Assembly (NCBI RefSeq): GCF_022581195.2
Contig: NC_061470.1
Coordinates: forward strand, 8,680,001-8,744,000
Direction of reading: 5' to 3'
DNA length: 64,000 nucleotides
From: Helicoverpa zea
Lineage: Eukaryota > Arthropoda > Insecta > Lepidoptera > Noctuidae
Shown: positions 35,663-49,600 of the stretch, one piece after another
Position numbering within the stretch: the stretch's first letter is position 1
How the letters are laid out: every line of letters starts with the position of its first letter
Notes under the pieces: generated by a model
What the model was told of the DNA's origin: nothing
Seen by the model: only the letters and a program-made list of their open reading frames with translations
Database searches by the model: none
Translations under genes and position numbers: made by a program

Positions 35663-36659
35663 TTAAACGTATTCTGGATTAATGGGTTCTTTCAAACAAC
35701 GATTTCTTTTATAAAATTTGGACAGTATATCACTGCCTAAATACTTATTAACTAAAGAAGAACATCGTAGATCACGCGGCGCATGCGCAAGTGTAGCATC
35801 CAGTTGATGAACAACGACTGCCTGATGCGAGAGCTCCGAACATTCCCGCGGTGAGGTGTCGTCGAGCCTGGCGCGGAGGATGATCACCTTAGCGTTAAGC
35901 GGCGTGAAGCTCGTGCGGCAGTGGCGCAGCAGCCGCGTGCGCGCGTGTACGGCGCGCAGCAGCGCGGCGACGTACTGGCGCGAGTGCGGCACGCGGCCGC
36001 GCAGCGCGCGCACAACGTGCCGCACCTTGTCGCGGAACTGCGGCAGCGCGCGCAGCTCGTGCTGCAGTGCCGGGCGCGTCTCACCCAGCAGCAGGCACTG
36101 CACGTGCTGCAGCAGTGACACCTGCAGCGACTGCTCCGACATGCCGCGCAGATTGTGCTCCAGGTCGGCTTGGATGTCGGACGCTGTGCCGCCGAGGCAG
36201 TACACCGTGCCCGTTAGCCCTAACAATGGACAAAAGAGATTTAAATAAAACAATATGCCCATCTAATTTAGGCAACATTATAGATCTCATAAATAATCAA
36301 AACTGACCATAGCTTTCCAATATTGCTGCCATTTCCATTACAACAGGTACACCAAATTCATAACCCAAAAGTTGGAATTGATTCTTAATTTTCAGCTTTT
36401 TCATTAGCACCTAAAAATTCAACGATTTTATTTAGGTATCTTCTCTCTAATTTAGTCAGCTTGCTATTTAATGGTTACTTACTTCTACTAGCCGTTGAGC
36501 TATTTCTTGTATATTCTCCCGATATTCGTCCATGCCTAAATGCATAACTACAGCAGGTAGCTTCAGAAGTTCGCACATCTCTTCAAATTGTTCGTGGCTA
36601 TCCGCCAGGCCAGGCACGATGTATAAAAATGTTTCATCGTTATCAAATTCATCAATTTG
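35663..36659 (-). other. Gene C thioesterase-like domain, Ser to Glu
   Basis: Residues about 2016-2293. TFLYIVPGLADSHEQF and LLGYEFGVPVVMEM are TE-like, but the nucleophile in GYSFG is Glu (36357-36359). The last exon is extremely GC-rich around 35880-36200. Confidence 0.82.
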
Positions 36660-39600
36660 CTGGAACATGACATAATTTTTCAATAGACTTCAATTGTCCG
36701 TTGTTTTTGGTAGTCAGAATCTGAAAAATCAGTATTACCAAAGGGTGTCGGGGTTTACTCAGGTAACTGGGTTGAGGAGGTCAAATAGGCAACCGCGCTA
36801 TGTAAAACCCTCAACTGCATCCAGCTGGATTGGAAGGCTAGACAGATAAAGAATTTTCGACCTACCATGTTTGGTGTATGTGTAAGTGTAGGCATATACA
36901 CAAACTCTGTGGTTGCAATAACTTCATCGCGAACAATTTGAGAGATGTAACCGCTTAATCCTGGCATATCGTTTTCGTCCTCTATTTGCTTCTTTATATT
37001 TTTCAGTCTGTGGGGATTATGGTTTACGAGTACATATTATAAGTAAAACAAACGGGTTCATTCTTGACTAAAAGTGAATGAGAATGAGAAGGCCTTTCTA
37101 TCGTCATGCGTCTTTTCAAAAGCAGTTTCCTTTCGCTTTGATCAATTACTTTACTTTGGACAATTAGGATATAAAACACTCAGAGGGTGGGCTTCAAGTA
37201 CAAATACCTACTCAGTTGCTAACCTTTTATGGCAAGGTATTAGTAGTCATATATCAACCAACATGCAAGCAGCAATTATTGAAAACTACAACTTACTGCC
37301 TAATAGTCATAGATGGGACTTTATCTTTCTGAACAACAATGTTAAACTTTTCTTCTAGAAGTGTACACAGTTCCTGTTCATTGCTTTGATCGATGCCAAT
37401 CTGGGCGAGTGTTGCTGTGTCATCAACTGAACTCGTTATTACGACACCTGTAACAAATATGGATTCTCAGAGTATTACATAATTTTGGAAAAATCAGATT
37501 TCTTATTATCTAGCTCTAGTATTGGAAGTAAAAGGGAGTTCAGTTATTAGATTTATCATTGGGCCATACCTGGAAGCTGCTCAACTTGCTGCAATAGATC
37601 AAGTGGCTGATGGAGTGCGCTGACTACCACGACGGCATTACCGCTAAGCATGGCGGCTTCCACAGCATCAGCAGCACTGCACCATGATAGCTGTTTACCT
37701 TCTTTTAGTCCTAAATCTGCAAACTATACAAAATTCGTTAGTATGGTACTTTGTTTAGCACATCGTTTCGGTCTGCTAAGCTATTTTCAATGAATTGCAT
37801 TTGTCTAAAAATATTCAAAATTAACCCATATCTTTTCTAAAAACATGTCTCTTCTAAATATTTTTGGACAAGTTCTTCTTCCCAATAATTGATGTCCTTA
37901 AAATTATCTTTAGTAAATAGTATCTTCAGGTACCTCATATACAAAAAGAAATATTTTTTTAGCTACCTTTTCCAGTTTGAATTGTACAAACAGAGCATTG
38001 AAATTGCTCTGTCGTCTCATCGAGCATACATTTCGACCGACAGACGAAACGCTTATAACGGTAAATAATCTGAAATAATTTTGTTTTCATATTATATAAA
38101 AAAAAGTAAGCGTATTCATTTGATTCGTGTTCACTTATTTCTTGGGCGTCCGTTTACATCGTCATCATTAGTCAGTCGTCAATAGACTTGTTTATCTAAT
38201 ATAATTTTTTTTAATTACCTGAGCTCTGGAGAAACTTCTCTAGATATAACGTCAATATCATACATTATCTCATGGCCGTTTAGCGTATCGTCCGAGTCGG
38301 TGGCTACCACATGAACGCCTTCAATATGTCCTATAGCGTTGGCTTCGTTGAATATATTGCGGACATTTTCAATGGAATCTAGAGCATTGCAAGATATCTT
38401 GACTTCGATCCCAAGTTTCTCCCATACCCTGCAATATTGATTAATATTAGTCAAACAAGCTTAAAAAAATGTTTTTGTGATAACGTGTATTGATGATCAC
38501 TTACTCTTTTTTGAACAATGAATAACTTGAAATATTAGGAACACGTAGAAACAATTTCTGAGCTCCACGCTCGACTAATCTATCAGCAAGCACGAAACCA
38601 AACCCATCCTTGTCACAAAATATCACGTGGCATGAGTTATTTGAAAAAGATAATCTGAAAAATCAGAAAATATTTTAATATTAGGTACAATATGAGGGTC
38701 ATGAGCATCATGTCCGGTCAGTATTACTTACCTAGGCTGTGCTGGCGGCAGTTGTTCGTGCATCCTGAGCAGCACCCTGCCGCGGTGTCGGCTGGCGGCC
38801 AGCAGACGGAACGCGCGCGCGGCCTCGTGCGGCGCGTACGTCACGCGCGACAGCGGACGCACGTAGCCCAAGCGGATACCCTCACTTAACATCGACTTTA
38901 TTTTCTAGGATAAAAATAATTATTGTTATTATATTACTACAGATGCTGTCCTCTTCTAAAATTGTCACTCATGCTAGAAACGTCACCTTATAAAACTGGT
39001 TTCTCTTGTGAATATGATAAGCATTCAAAACTCAATTCCCTTCTGTTGATATTGATTAAACTCATGTCTATGGTAAAACGTACTTACTATAAATTCTTCA
39101 ATGTTTCGATCATCAAATATGGACGGAATGGTAATAGCAGTGTATGATCTTGCAAACGCTAGGTTATACAATCCAAACTGATAATTTTCCTGGTTTTGTA
39201 TTTGAGATAAATCAAATGCTAATCCGGCGAAGCCACAACAAGATAATGAAGCCTGAAATAAACTTTTATTGCAATCGGATCTCAAAGTTTGAAAAAGATT
39301 ATTCAATTATTTATGGTCTTACAGATTTTAGGAACCCTTTCACGCAAGACAAGACGATATCACAACCTTTGCCTTTAGTATGATACTTGACCATTGTTTT
39401 GAATGAATCATTTCGAGAATTTCCTATGTGCTCAGCTGAAATAAAACGTAATGCAATATTTGAGAAATATTCAGAAATCTAAACATAAAAAGTAATTAAT
39501 TTGTTTTTAGAAATACATATGTACCTGGTAAGTCAGGGAAGAGCTTCGTCAGGAATGTTTTCTTGTGGTGATCGCTGACGGTGGTGAAGACTCGACAGCC

Positions 39601-42600
39601 GGCGGCGAGCGCGACGGCGATGGCGGCCTGTCCCACCGCGCCCGCGCCGCCGTGCACCAGCACACTCGTGCCCGACACCAAAAGGCTCTTGATGCCCTGG
39701 CAAAATGAAACATTACTTACGTAATATACTTGATAGAGCCCGAAGTAACTGTCTCCTGATTTTGTTAAGATTTCTCACCAGGCAGTAAAACGCGATGGTG
39801 TAGGCAAGCGGGACTGTGGCTGCATCTTCTAGGCTCCAGTGAGATGGAACTGGCCACAGGTATTGAACGGGCGACCTGATTTTGGCCGACACGCTGCCAG
39901 ATGTAGGCGTTATACCCATCACATGTTCTCCTCTGCAAATATAAAATGCATTACATGAGAATAACATAAATCTGAACAACATCAATGTCCACTAGCATGT
40001 GTAAATACGGTAACAGAAACCTTTCAGTGATACCGCTGAAACTCATTCCAAAACCCTTTTGTTCATCTTTATTTACTGGTAACCGAGCCAATAAACGCTG
40101 AGCGTCGTAGCTGTTCAGTTCGGCGTAGTGCACCTGCATCAATGGAAAATCTTTTAGTGATCCTACTGAAGTACCACCCACTAACGGAGATCAATATTTA
40201 AGTTTTTTTTTTTTTTTTCAATTCAATATAATGTGTACCTGTATATCAATGTCATCAGCCTCCTGTTTACGAGCGTTGGGAATTTGCAACCAGTATAAAG
40301 AATTAATATCACCAAGTTGACGACACTGAAGAGCTGCGGCACAATCATATGAACAGTTATTTGATGGCGTGTAATATTCCCCACCCCAAGTATTCTGTGA
40401 AACAAACAATTTATGTACATTAAAACACATTCATAATTTTTATAGACTGGCTTAACTTTCATAGAACTAAAAAAATCTTGTCGTAATGTTGGTGTAATAG
40501 GCTAAGGGATCCTACCTCATAGAATATGTTAAACGGCAGCTCAAAACTCGGAAGTTGCTTCAAATCTACTTTATACTTATCGTTCACCATCGCTAGGAAC
40601 ACTTGGTTACGGTCCTGTTGACTTCTCCATTGCTTTACGATTTGTTTCAAATCACTAGGTGGAGGATACGAGGTGAACGCAATCAGTTTTTGGTGAGGTT
40701 GTAAGTTGGCCCTAGCCACGACCAAGCACTGCAGATCCTCAGGTCTGGCCACAGTCACTGCAACGGCTGACAAAGGCTTCGACTTCTTACGTAACAATGA
40801 CAGCCTAGATGATTCCTTGCCAACCGCCGAGACTTGAACATACGATGACGAAATGTATTCAGAGAGCATATTGCCACCAACAGTTACCAGGAAAACCTTA
40901 GGATGCAGATGTAGTAGAGTATCCAACATCTAAAATGATTTTATTATAAGGTGAATTATTTACTTGATTTACATTCTACTAATTAGTCCGAATCACGTAC
41001 ATTTGCTTTAATTGTCTCGTTCAAAATAACAATGTCTACATCTTTTGTTTCCGTGTTTCCTATATTTTCTTGCTTGACATTCATAATGTTGATTTGCTCA
41101 ATTGAGGAACCGTTTATCATTGAAGATATTTCGTTCATTACACATGGTCGGTCCAAGTTATCAATATTTAAAATAGACAATTTATTTTTTCCAAAATATT
41201 CAGCAACAATTTGCAGGAACACACAAATTGCCGTTGACACCTGTAAGCGCAACAATTTGCATGAACTTTAAGCTGGTCTTACAATAACTACATGGTATGT
41301 CATGATATACTCACATCTTCACTTGCTTCTTGATAGAAAGGTACAAAGTTTAGCGTTTGCATTACAATAGGTTGTCGATGAATAGGTTTGTCTTTGAATG
41401 AAATCTTTTCTATAGACAGACCTCCGCAACTGAAATATTACTAAATGCATCAGGTATTTTATTCATTTAAAAAAAAATGGTTTAAACCAACATAAAGTAA
41501 CAAATCACCTGAGTATATTGTGATTTTCAGCAATTACAGCGTCAACTAACGTATCTTTGATATTTGCTCCCGAATGTATCAGCGTAAATAAGTGAGCGTT
41601 GACATCAATGCTCATACGTTGGATGTACCGCGGCTGAGACACTGCGTTGTGATTATGTCTCAGAGTACACAACTGAAGAACTCCATCGATGAAAGTAATC
41701 CAGTTGTTTCTCCATATCAATCGAGATCTCGTTATGGGAAAGTTTGAACTGTGTATGGAGCGAAACTCATTTCTGAAATATTTCAGGATAATATTATGAA
41801 ACAGCTTGTTAACTTCTTGCGGTACCAAAACTCGTTACCTCTTCCTTATGTTTCTACCTGTATTCAAAACCTCTTTCATAAAGAAGTTTGTAGATATCCG
41901 TACTGTTCAGCGTCATTTCATCTACGATGTCAATCGAAGGAGCTCTATAGTTTGTTTTGACTGCCACGATTTTCCCTTCGACCACCGGATTTCCTTCATG
42001 TGTGACCTAAAACGCAGTAACTTCGATAATTCTCAATCTGTAGAAATCACAAAACATGGCATTTCATGAATGAAAACGTTTAATTACTTCAAACTGTCCA
42101 CTTCCTCGCTGGAGCATCACCACCAGCCTTAACATTCGTGTATCGTTCAACAGCGGCTGTTTGTGGACCGTCAGGTTGTGGAATTCTATTGATGTTTCAC
42201 GTAATGGCATCTCTGTTATCATCGTCAGAGTGTCCCAGACAAATACTAGCGCTCCCGCCAGTGGGAATATTTTCTTACCTGCAATCATACGCCCCCAATA
42301 AGTCACTATGCTTCATGATTCAAATATAAACATTTATTAATCACCTTCAATGATCGATCCTTCTAAGAATTTGAAGTCGTCTTCATTGACCGTCAGTTTT
42401 GGTTGGTATATTGCTGTATAGGTTTGATCAATTGCCTCATAGAGTAGTACATTCCATTCCTCCGTGTGAACCCATTCGACTAAATGAGAAAGCTGTCGTG
42501 TTTGTGTTGCCACTGGAAAGTCAATGCTCGGATACAGAGCGCTAACGTCCAAGTCGTAGCCTGCCATGTAGAGCCTGTGAAGTAAGAACGTGTTAATATT

Positions 42601-45600
42601 GGGTTACCTGTGAGGAGAGCATGCTAGCGACGTGACTCACGTGCCGAGCGCGTCGAGCAGCAGGCGCGCGGGCCGGGGGTGCGCGCGGCGCGTGAGCGGC
42701 ACGTGGCGGCACGCGCGCGGCAGCGAGCGCTTGAGGATGGCCTGCAGCAGTCCGTGCGGCGCCACCTCCACCAGCACCGCGTTGTTGGGGATCAATCGAG
42801 ACGTCTCCTCGAACAGCACCGGACGCTATAACAGTCATTGCAACTATTCTGTCAAGGTACCCTTTTGATAAGAATACTCTTGTATATATGTACGTTCCTG
42901 GTATGGGTATCTTACCAGCAAGTTATTAGTGTGATATTCTGCTGAAGAATATTTAGCAGCAGCTTCATGCCACCTATCACGATCCACAGATGTTGACAAC
43001 CAGCGATCGCTTCTCAACTTGGGTTTTACAATTTCACTTAAATATTTCCGTAACTTAGTACCTGAAATAAATTAACCGCGTATTTTCTAGATAAGTATGT
43101 AATTATTTTTTAATATAAATAACATAATAGGAAAAAATATACAGAGCATTGCTTCAAAGAGATTTGTAAGCTGAGTTCCATTGAGGAAGCCATAGGTGAC
43201 ATACCAGCCTTGCTAATGTAACGCGAATGGTAAGCGATATTCGAGCACTTGACTGCTTTAGCGAAGATGCCCTGTTCAGTCAGCTGCGACACAAACTTAT
43301 GTACCGCATCCTCAGGACCAGAGATTGTGCACGAGTCGGGTCCATTGTGACAAGCTACGTCTATCTCCGGTGGAGAAATTTTTGAGATCTGAAATATTAT
43401 TGATTATTAATAATGTGAATTATAAGATATGTTGAAAATACGATATGTGCTAAATCAGTGTGATTGTAGACGAGATGTGACTTAAAATCACCATAGTATC
43501 CCACTAACCTAACAATTAAATTCTTGCATCTTTCTTGTAGACACCGGAAACCACAAAAGCTAGCCAACACAGTTCGCCAGAAAATCCAGACCTTTTGAGA
43601 ATTACGTCATTACGTCAAGCGGATTATGACATAGTACGAGCTATGTCTGTTGACAGTACCTGCTGATATCCAAGACCTACAGCAGCCATCGCCCCCCGAA
43701 TAAAGGTCGTCTCTATTGAAACGAGACCTCGACTGTAAGCCATAAGTATCATCTCCTCTGCAGTACAACAGCCGTCTGCATACGCGCAACCTAGCTCTCC
43801 AACGCTATGTCCTGAAGATATTATGAAGGTTTTTGAGGTTAAACAAGTATTATAAAAAAATTCAAACAAACTTCATTACACGTATTGTCATAGGCACAAA
43901 AAATTTAATCAATACTGCATCTATATTATATTCTAGGGCCCTTAACGCGACCGAATTTAATTTCATGAAAAAAATAAAACCGGCCAAGTGCGAGTCGGAC
44001 TCGCGCACCGAGGGTTCCGTACAAATCCTGTATAGATAAAAAGTGAGTCTCGCGCCAACCGTTCAGTTTAGAACAATCATAGTTATGGTAATTTCGTGAG
44101 AGTCAAAATAGTTAATATTTTTTATTTATTTTATAATGTAACTAAAATAGTAGGCTTGTAAAAGTTAAAGTTATTTATATACAACATTTTATAGTCATCA
44201 TTCAGAAATCTGATTGAAAATAACTAATTATGTCTTAAAGGTCATTGGGCATATCTGACCCGCTTTGTAAAAAGTGGCGGACATGAATCAAAGTAGTTTT
44301 AAATCGTGGAGAATGGTATGACGTTTCTTTGAATATAAATATTTTATTAAAATTCCATGGAGACGAATGTCCAGGATCGTTTGAAAAATATAAAAGACAA
44401 GCAGTTTCAGTGGATTGTACAGGTTGCAATGCTAGTTTTTATTGTTAAAGACTTTTCATAAAGAAGGAAGATGCCAATTCGGATGACCAGGATCTGATGA
44501 GGATCTGGAAACCCTGAGAAATCGAGGGCAACTCTTGAATATTGTAGGCACGCGTCGAGTCATAACCAGACATGTGAGTGTATTTTTGAGGGTACTGGTA
44601 AACAGTGAAGGTTTGGAGCTGATTTGATTATGGAGACTACAGAGAGTCGAGGGAACTCCTGAACGGTATGTTGCAACCACCACGTGTTTGGGCTTATTTT
44701 ATTCGTATTGGCGAAGACTTTCCACATAGATCGATAGCAAAGATCAGATGGGAACTCCTTTACAATTTATAACGTAACCTTGTGTTGGAGCTTATTTTAT
44801 TTTAGGTGATGAGAATTCACTACTAACTTGGGTTAAAGCAGCCATTGCAGGAATGGGATCTTTTGTTTTTGAGGGATTAATCACCTAACGAGCCCCAGTT
44901 TCAGGTTTTTTTCGAAATCGCCTGACGACTTGTAGCTGTCGAATTGTAACAACGACTTCTAGAGAGTACGATTCGGGGCTGCTGGCTTTACGTCTCTAGA
45001 GCCTTGACAAAAGTGTAATTCTGTCCCTTTCCTTGTTTTATAAAGTCGGCTTTATTTTATTTTGTAGCATTTTACAAACAAATCCAACTTCAAACATATA
45101 AAAAAGCAACAAGAAAACAAAAGCAAGAAAGAAATGAAAAAGATGTTAGGTGCATCGGTCTAGAAGTCGATGTCTAGATGATGCACCTATATTTATTTAA
45201 CCACCGAGATCTAGACCGATGCATCTATATTTATTTAACCACCGAGATCTAGACCGATGCATATAAACAGTTTTCTTGTTGTTTTTAGAAGTTGTTTTTT
45301 TTTTTTCTTGTAAAAAGTTTTTATTTTTAACTTTTGTGAAAAGTTCTCGTCAATACGAATAATATAAGCCCAAACACGACGTAACTAAAACATACCGTTA
45401 AGGAGTTCTTTCTCACGTCTCCATCATCAGGTAAGCTCTAAACCTTCACTGTTTGATAGTATCACCAGACATACATCTGAGAATCAAGTTTTAATCCTAT
45501 GCATGCCTAAAATTTCTGATAGTTGCCCTCGATTTCTCAGGATTTCCATCATCAGATCCTGACCTGATGACAATGGAAATAAACGGCGAGTATACTCTTT

Positions 45601-46617
45601 CACTACAAAGAAATGATTTCTCAAATCCGTCAAACTTGGTCGTTTAAATTCCCCATTGAAATGAGGAAAATATTTGATGTTTACACCTGATTTTCTCTAG
45701 ATTCCCATGGTTCACATTGATGCGACTAATGCCATAGTAAATCAGAGCCTTTATCATTATACTGTGCTATATTTCGTTCGTATCCGCCGTGGGTATGGTT
45801 TCCATACTAAGGTGCCCAATGACCTTTGAATGATTTAAATTTTTTCACAGTTTAGAGGCAATTATATTTAAGAAGTGTTTGATATGAATTTAACTTTTTA
45901 TTCAAAACTTTAATATCTCTACGCGTTCATGTGAAAAAGGGTAGGTAGTAGTTTATAATTATTAAAAAAATATTTTATTTCATGTAAGCAAAAATAATAT
46001 TTTAATATTTTATGTAACTTCAAATTTATCATTTTCGCAATTTTTCCTTTATCTGTACTATATAACGTTGCTTTGTGCCGAATTTCAAGATTCTGAGTTT
46101 ACGGGAAGTACCTTGTAGGTTTTGATTCCCTAGCGTGTGACGGAAATTCGTCTAAGGTGTCGGTATAACGGCTGTATCTTTTGATCGCGTTAACTTAGAA
46201 GTTTGATTTTTTTCATTGCTTAAAGGGACAATAGACCTAGGCATTTGGTATAAATTTCAATTTGGTACCTTTATTCGTTCGTGAGAAATAAGGTAGTAAG
46301 TTTCATTTTATTAAAATATATTTATTATATTATATAACGAAAAAAATGTGATTTTCGCAATTTTTCCTATATTTGCATTATATGACAATGCTTCATGCCA
46401 AATTTCAAGATTCTGAGTTTACGGGAAGTACCCTGTAGGTTTTGATTCCTTTGCGAGTGTCGAAAATTTGTTGAAAATATCGACATAATCGGTTGTATCT
46501 TTTGATTGGCTTGGCTTAGAAGTTTGATATTTTCACAGCTTAAAGGGACAATAGACCCGAGTATTTCATGTGAATTTCAGCTTGATACGTCCACGCGTTC
46601 TTAAGATAAAGGGTCTT

Positions 46618-46660
<43 letters not shown>

Positions 46661-49600
46661 GGACAACAAAGTGATCCTATAAGGGTTCCGTTTTTTCCTT
46701 TCGAGGTACGGAACCCTAAAAATTGTTTCCAAAAGATTTTTTTGCTAGTGTAATACCTCTCACTATAAGTATTGCATTTCACGACGGCGATGGTCGAACA
46801 ATTAGTATGAGTATGATTACCGATTATGTGATCTGCAACGAGTCCCACAGCATGAAGAATATCAGTCAGACCAATCTGTATGGCGGCGATACCAACAAAG
46901 CAATTGAGTATGTTGTCCAAAACCGACTTATCGGTGCTTGTGATAATGTTCACTATATCTACTCCTTTAGGCTTTAGAACTTTGTCACATCTGAAATATA
47001 ATAAAGAATATTGTATATTTCGGAAACAATGAAAAACCACAAAACTGAGTATTTACTGACCGTTCTATAGCGGCAGCAAAGACAGGTATACGCATGAGTT
47101 CTATTCCCATACCGGGCCACTGCGAGCCCATCCCGCTGTACATGAACCACAGTGGTCTGCGAGCGTCGTCGAAGTACTCAGCCTTCTCACAGTGCATCAC
47201 TGTTTTCTCATCCATTGTTTCTACAAAATGTGAAGTCAGATTTATTAAAATTCCAACACACATTTTTTTTTTTATTTGGGTTGAACTTACCATATATGCC
47301 ATATCCTCTGGCCATATGCTTCTGTATGCCTTTCTTGTGCATTGAATGATAAAGTGCTATCTCCTCAGGATCCAGCTCATTAGCTTTGATACTGTCCATT
47401 ATTTTCTGTACTGCAGTCTCCTGTCTTCCGGATAGCGTCACCAAATACGGAATTTTACTATGATACCGGGACACGTCCTAAAATACGTATATTATTAAAA
47501 ATTGAGTCAACTGTCTCTTATCCTCGTGCTTTACAATACCTGTTTGGAGAAGGGCGTGAACAATTTTGTGCTTGACCAATTCCTGAAAAGGTTTTAGTGA
47601 TTTTATTATGCCAGAAGAAAAACAAGTATTTGGAAACTGACCTTATTTTTATAGTGTCCTTTTAATAGTAAATGCACATTTACACCCAGGACTGAAAAGT
47701 TGTTAAGCGCTGTAAATGTACGATCAAAGGGCTCATGTTTGGTCACTATTTTCATCCAGCCATCCTGGAGCGCCGGAATGTCAAGCCTAGGGTTTTCGCA
47801 GTGCAAGTTGGCTGCCAATTTTCCTCTTTGGTAAGCAAGTAACAACTGAAAATGAAGGATGCTATATCTCCCACTTAAATCATAATGGCGTAGTATAAAT
47901 TAAGAATTAGTTATGTAGTATTTTAAGTTCTATGATACCATGCTAGTCTGACTGAACTGGTGGACTTTATGGAGTACCTCTCACATCCATTTTGATAAAT
48001 GTCAAAAATCATTAATACCAATATGCAAACTACCTCAATATTACCTTAATAACACCACACAGTCCCGATGGCTCGCGAGAATAGCCCATATTGGACGATA
48101 CGCTTCCAACAAGCAAGGGATCCTTTCGATCTTTGCAGAACACCTCTTCTATTGCTTGCAGTTCAGCTTTGTCAATTTCCGATACAGCTGAAAAAAATTG
48201 CGCACAATCAGCATTTTATATGTATTTGCTCCTATAATTTTTAATACTTTCTATAGATAAACTCCATCCAAAGGTTGTCTGGAAGAAATTGTTGTTTAGC
48301 GAGGAGACCGCCTATTGTATTTTTCCTTGTGTGTTGTTATTTCCAGAGTTGTTAGTTTATTATTTGGTATACAAAAAAAATTCTGACTATCTATTTTTAT
48401 GAGCAATGTCTTGTCCCTTTGGGCTACTTACCTGCTCCAAATCCTTCAACATACTCTACAGAAGAGGGTGACACTCCAGCTTCTTCATAGAATTCACGAA
48501 GGAACTTGCATAGCTTTTCAGGATTCCTATAGTGTCCCAATTTTCCACTGCCATTGTCATCCAGTCCGTAGTTGGACTTAACGTGATATATTTCAGCATA
48601 AACTCTGAAATAGTGTTTTTTAGATGATTGCATTTCGAGTAGTATTTATAACTATTAAGAACCAAATTTAATTAATGTATGTACCTTCTTGCATCCTTAT
48701 ATTTCTGCAGAAAGACAGCAGTGATTGCTTCCGATATAGTCTGACCGTTAGCGTCCGTGTCATAACATTTTGTCTTACTATCGGGACTGATTGGTACAGA
48801 TCTGAAATAAAAGCGTTAAAGCCGAATAAATTATGTTCCATGACAGGACTTTCTTTAAACCTTTGGTAGGTAATGTAAGTAAACTCACCGGACAATAACC
48901 AGTTCAGCAATTGTTCTAATCGCCGACTGGTCATGATTTGCTTATCGATTATACTTTAGGTAGGTGTTATCTTACCTGCCGTAATGTATGGAGTAGGCAG
49001 GGTGTAAGCTTAACCTCGCCCCGCCGACAAGCGCGGCGTCGCAGCACCCGTGCTGGATGGCTCTGCACGCCATCTCGAGCGCCACGAGCGAGCCGGAGCA
49101 AGACGCGTCCAGTGTGTACGACGGACCCTTCGCGTTCAGCCAGTACGAGATGCGGTTCGCGGCCATATTTGTACTACCGCTACGTGAAAAAATATAATAA
49201 CATAATATTAGCATGTTCTGCAAGTGTGAAGTTAACCATTTGATTCCTTTTCCAACAGATATTGTCGAAAAGCCTTGCTTATCTGAAGTTGTTTACTATT
49301 GACTTCACAATATAAAAAACAATAAGATAACTACTACGCTTGCGTGATTAACATATGTTTACGAAGATACATAGCGCGATCTATACATACTTGTTGTTTA
49401 CAGTGCTTTATGAAAGAATGCTGTTGGGGAAGACAAAATGTGTGTGAAATTCCGTAGAATTAAGCAAAGAAGACATTGTAATACTTACCCCAATAATGCA
49501 CTTCCACGAGAGCGCTGAGTGCTCAACATTCGGCAAGTCTCAGTGACACCAGTTGCAATAAACACTCCCACGCGTTTTCCCGATAGTTCGGTTGGACACA

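Larger units (their letters stand above)
43812..46820 (-). other. 3-kb intron 11 of gene C with nested repeats
   Basis: Splits the MAT domain just before GHSVGE. No exon is missing, since the same junction in B and D joins directly. The outer repeat is about 43976-46720 and an inner repeat lies at about 44237-45830. Confidence 0.85.
42641..47477 (-). other. Gene C malonyl/acetyl transferase domain, active site retained
   Basis: Residues about 435-828, with a 3-kb intron inside. GMGSQWPGMG, GHSVGE with Ser (43804-43806), AYSRG, and AYHSRYI with His (43227-43229) are all present. The last exon (42825-42641) is very GC-rich and shared almost unchanged with D. Confidence 0.83.

Noticed and set aside
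46617..46665. (GACA)n as a CRISPR-like or regulatory array
   Set aside because: A simple 4-bp microsatellite inside a common lepidopteran repeat.
47542..47584. Possible 43-nt microexon in gene C intron 8 (TTTTCAG ... CAAACAG then GTATTG, minus strand)
   Set aside because: Its length would shift the frame between exons that join correctly without it, and D has no counterpart.
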